Assembly: GCA_945788445.1 (NCBI GenBank)
Contig: CALZMA010000048.1
Span: 1-7,260 of the forward strand
DNA length: 7,260 nucleotides
Direction: 5' to 3'
From: an uncultured Bacteroidales bacterium
Lineage (GTDB): Bacteria > Bacteroidota > Bacteroidia > Bacteroidales > Bacteroidaceae
Shown here: positions 6,380 through 7,260 of the stretch, in pieces
Numbering within the stretch: position 1 is the stretch's first letter
Layout of the letters: the number at the start of each line of letters is the position of its first letter
Notes under the pieces: generated by a model
Database searches by the model: none
Told to the model about the DNA's origin: nothing
The model's input: the letters and a program-made list of their open reading frames with translations, nothing else
Position numbers and translations under genes: made by a program

Positions 6380-7260
6380 ATGGAAACCCTCACCGAGAAA
6401 TACCGCAACTACCTCCTTTTGGAGAAAGGCTTCTCGCCCCATACGGCCGAAGCCTACTGCAGCGACGTGGCCAAACTCCTCTGCTACCTCGACGACGAAG
6501 GGATCGACCTCCGCCACACCCGCCTCGACGACCTCCACCGCTTCGCCGCCTCCCTCCTCGACGTGGGCATTTCCCCCGTCTCCATAGCCCGCATCCTGAG
6601 CGGCGTGCGCTCGTTCTTCGCCTTCCTCCTCCTCGACGGCTACCTCGAGGCCGACCCCTCCGAACTCCTCGAGTCGCCCAAGAAGCCCGACCGACTGCCC
6701 ACCGTCCTCACCCTCGCCGAAGTCGATGCCCTCGAAGCCGCCATCGACCTCAGCCTTCCCGAGGGGCGGCGCGACCACTGCATCGTGGAAGTCCTCTACA
6801 GCTGCGGGCTGCGCGTGAGCGAACTGTGCAGCCTCCGCCTGAGCGACCTCTTTCTCGACGAAGGCTTCCTGCGCGTGCTCGGCAAGGGCGGCAAGCAGCG
6901 CCTTGTGCCCGTGTCGCCCCGCGCCTTGGGCGAAATCCGCGCGTGGATGGACGAGCGCAGCGGCATTGACATCCGCCCGGGCGAGGAGGACATCCTCTTC
7001 CTCAGCCACCGGCGCGGCCGCCGCCTGTCGCGCATCACCGTGTTCCACAATCTCCAGGCCATCGCCGCCCGAGCCGGCCTCCAGAAGCACATTTCGCCCC
7101 ACACCCTCCGCCACACCTTCGCCACCCACCTGCTCGAAGGCGGCGCCAACCTGCGCGCCATCCAGATGATGCTGGGCCACGAGAGCATCCGCACCACCCA
7201 GCTCTACACCCACCTCGACCGCGCCTTCCTCCGCCGCCAAGTCATCGAACACCTCCCCCG
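6380..7260 (+). CDS. xerD: Tyrosine recombinase XerD, 3'-truncated by the window edge
   Basis: The frame opened by ATG 6380 stays open to the window end (293 full codons plus two bases). The protein is a tyrosine site-specific recombinase of the XerC/XerD type, acting in the cytoplasm at dif to resolve chromosome dimers. Residues 1-90 form the SAM-like core-binding domain (YRNYLLLEKGFSPHTAEAY). The catalytic domain has Arg145 (SCGLRVSEL), Lys169 (GKGGKQR), His241 and Arg244 (SPHTLRHTFATHLL), His267 (LGHES) and the nucleophile Tyr276 (LYTHLDR). Each lies exactly three residues before its counterpart in E. coli XerD (Arg148, Lys172, His244, Arg247, His270, Tyr279), so by comparison only a handful of C-terminal residues are missing. 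XerD rather than XerC is inferred from the HLLEGGANLRAIQMMLGHES segment; a XerC or an accessory integrase is less likely given the housekeeping context beside upp. Confidence 0.88.
   Translation, partial: METLTEKYRNYLLLEKGFSPHTAEAYCSDVAKLLCYLDDEGIDLRHTRLDDLHRFAASLLDVGISPVSIARILSGVRSFFAFLLLDGYLEADPSELLESPKKPDRLPTVLTLAEVDALEAAIDLSLPEGRRDHCIVEVLYSCGLRVSELCSLRLSDLFLDEGFLRVLGKGGKQRLVPVSPRALGEIRAWMDERSGIDIRPGEEDILFLSHRRGRRLSRITVFHNLQAIAARAGLQKHISPHTLRHTFATHLLEGGANLRAIQMMLGHESIRTTQLYTHLDRAFLRRQVIEHLP

Noticed and set aside
5600..7252. Open frame of 550 codons on the minus strand opposite upp and xerD
   Set aside because: It crosses the terminator and two well-supported genes, its low-complexity Gly/Ala/Val/Glu composition is that of an antisense shadow, and the sense proteins carry all catalytic residues.
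6380..7260. Mobile-element integrase instead of XerD
   Set aside because: Catalytic residue spacing matches E. coli XerD at a constant offset, the length fits a housekeeping Xer protein, and no att repeats, tRNA target or other mobile genes are present.

Overview
The window reads as chromosomal DNA of a GC-rich member of the Bacteroidales (Bacteroidota), probably a gut or other host-associated commensal. The grounds are: a promoter of the Bacteroidota type (TAnnTTTG box with a TTG element about 21 bases upstream), start codons without Shine-Dalgarno sequences, a uracil phosphoribosyltransferase and a tyrosine recombinase of the Bacteroidota type, a lipoprotein glutaminyl cyclase, and a large multidomain secreted sialidase with a Bacteroidota-style C-terminal tail. 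Base composition is roughly 60-65% G+C by eye, with codons strongly biased to C or G in third position. The species cannot be named from this sequence. All genes lie on the + strand.

Layout: (1) positions 1-861 hold the 3' part of an M19 (membrane dipeptidase family) gene whose start lies outside the window. (2) 920-1921 encodes a Zn-dependent glutaminyl-peptide cyclotransferase of the M28 fold with a lipoprotein-like signal. (3) 1953-2378 encodes SufE, the sulfur acceptor for iron-sulfur cluster assembly. These three follow each other closely (gaps of 58 and 31 bases) and may share a transcript. (4) 2379-2610 is a 232-base regulatory gap with a clear Bacteroidota promoter followed by two GC-rich hairpins in the presumed leader. 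(5) 2611-5586 encodes a 991-residue secreted GH33 sialidase with accessory beta domains at both ends, a helical linker and a C-terminal tail resembling a shortened type IX secretion sorting domain. (6) A strong intrinsic terminator lies at 5619-5669. (7) 5705-6358 is upp (uracil salvage), followed 21 bases later by (8) xerD at 6380, the site-specific recombinase for chromosome dimer resolution, which runs off the right edge with only a few residues missing.

Functionally this is a patchwork: housekeeping genes (sufE, upp, xerD), periplasmic or peptide-related enzymes (dipeptidase, glutaminyl cyclase) and one self-contained sialidase unit with its own promoter, structured leader and terminator. 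The sialidase would release sialic acid from host glycoconjugates. No nan catabolic genes and no susC/susD pair are visible here, so it is not part of a polysaccharide utilisation locus within these limits. I see no CRISPR array, tRNA, rRNA, insertion sequence or prophage gene. I find no convincing novel multi-gene system; the most interesting items are the structured leader of the sialidase gene, its domain architecture and tail, and the glutaminyl cyclase in relation to N-terminal pyroglutamate formation on exported proteins.
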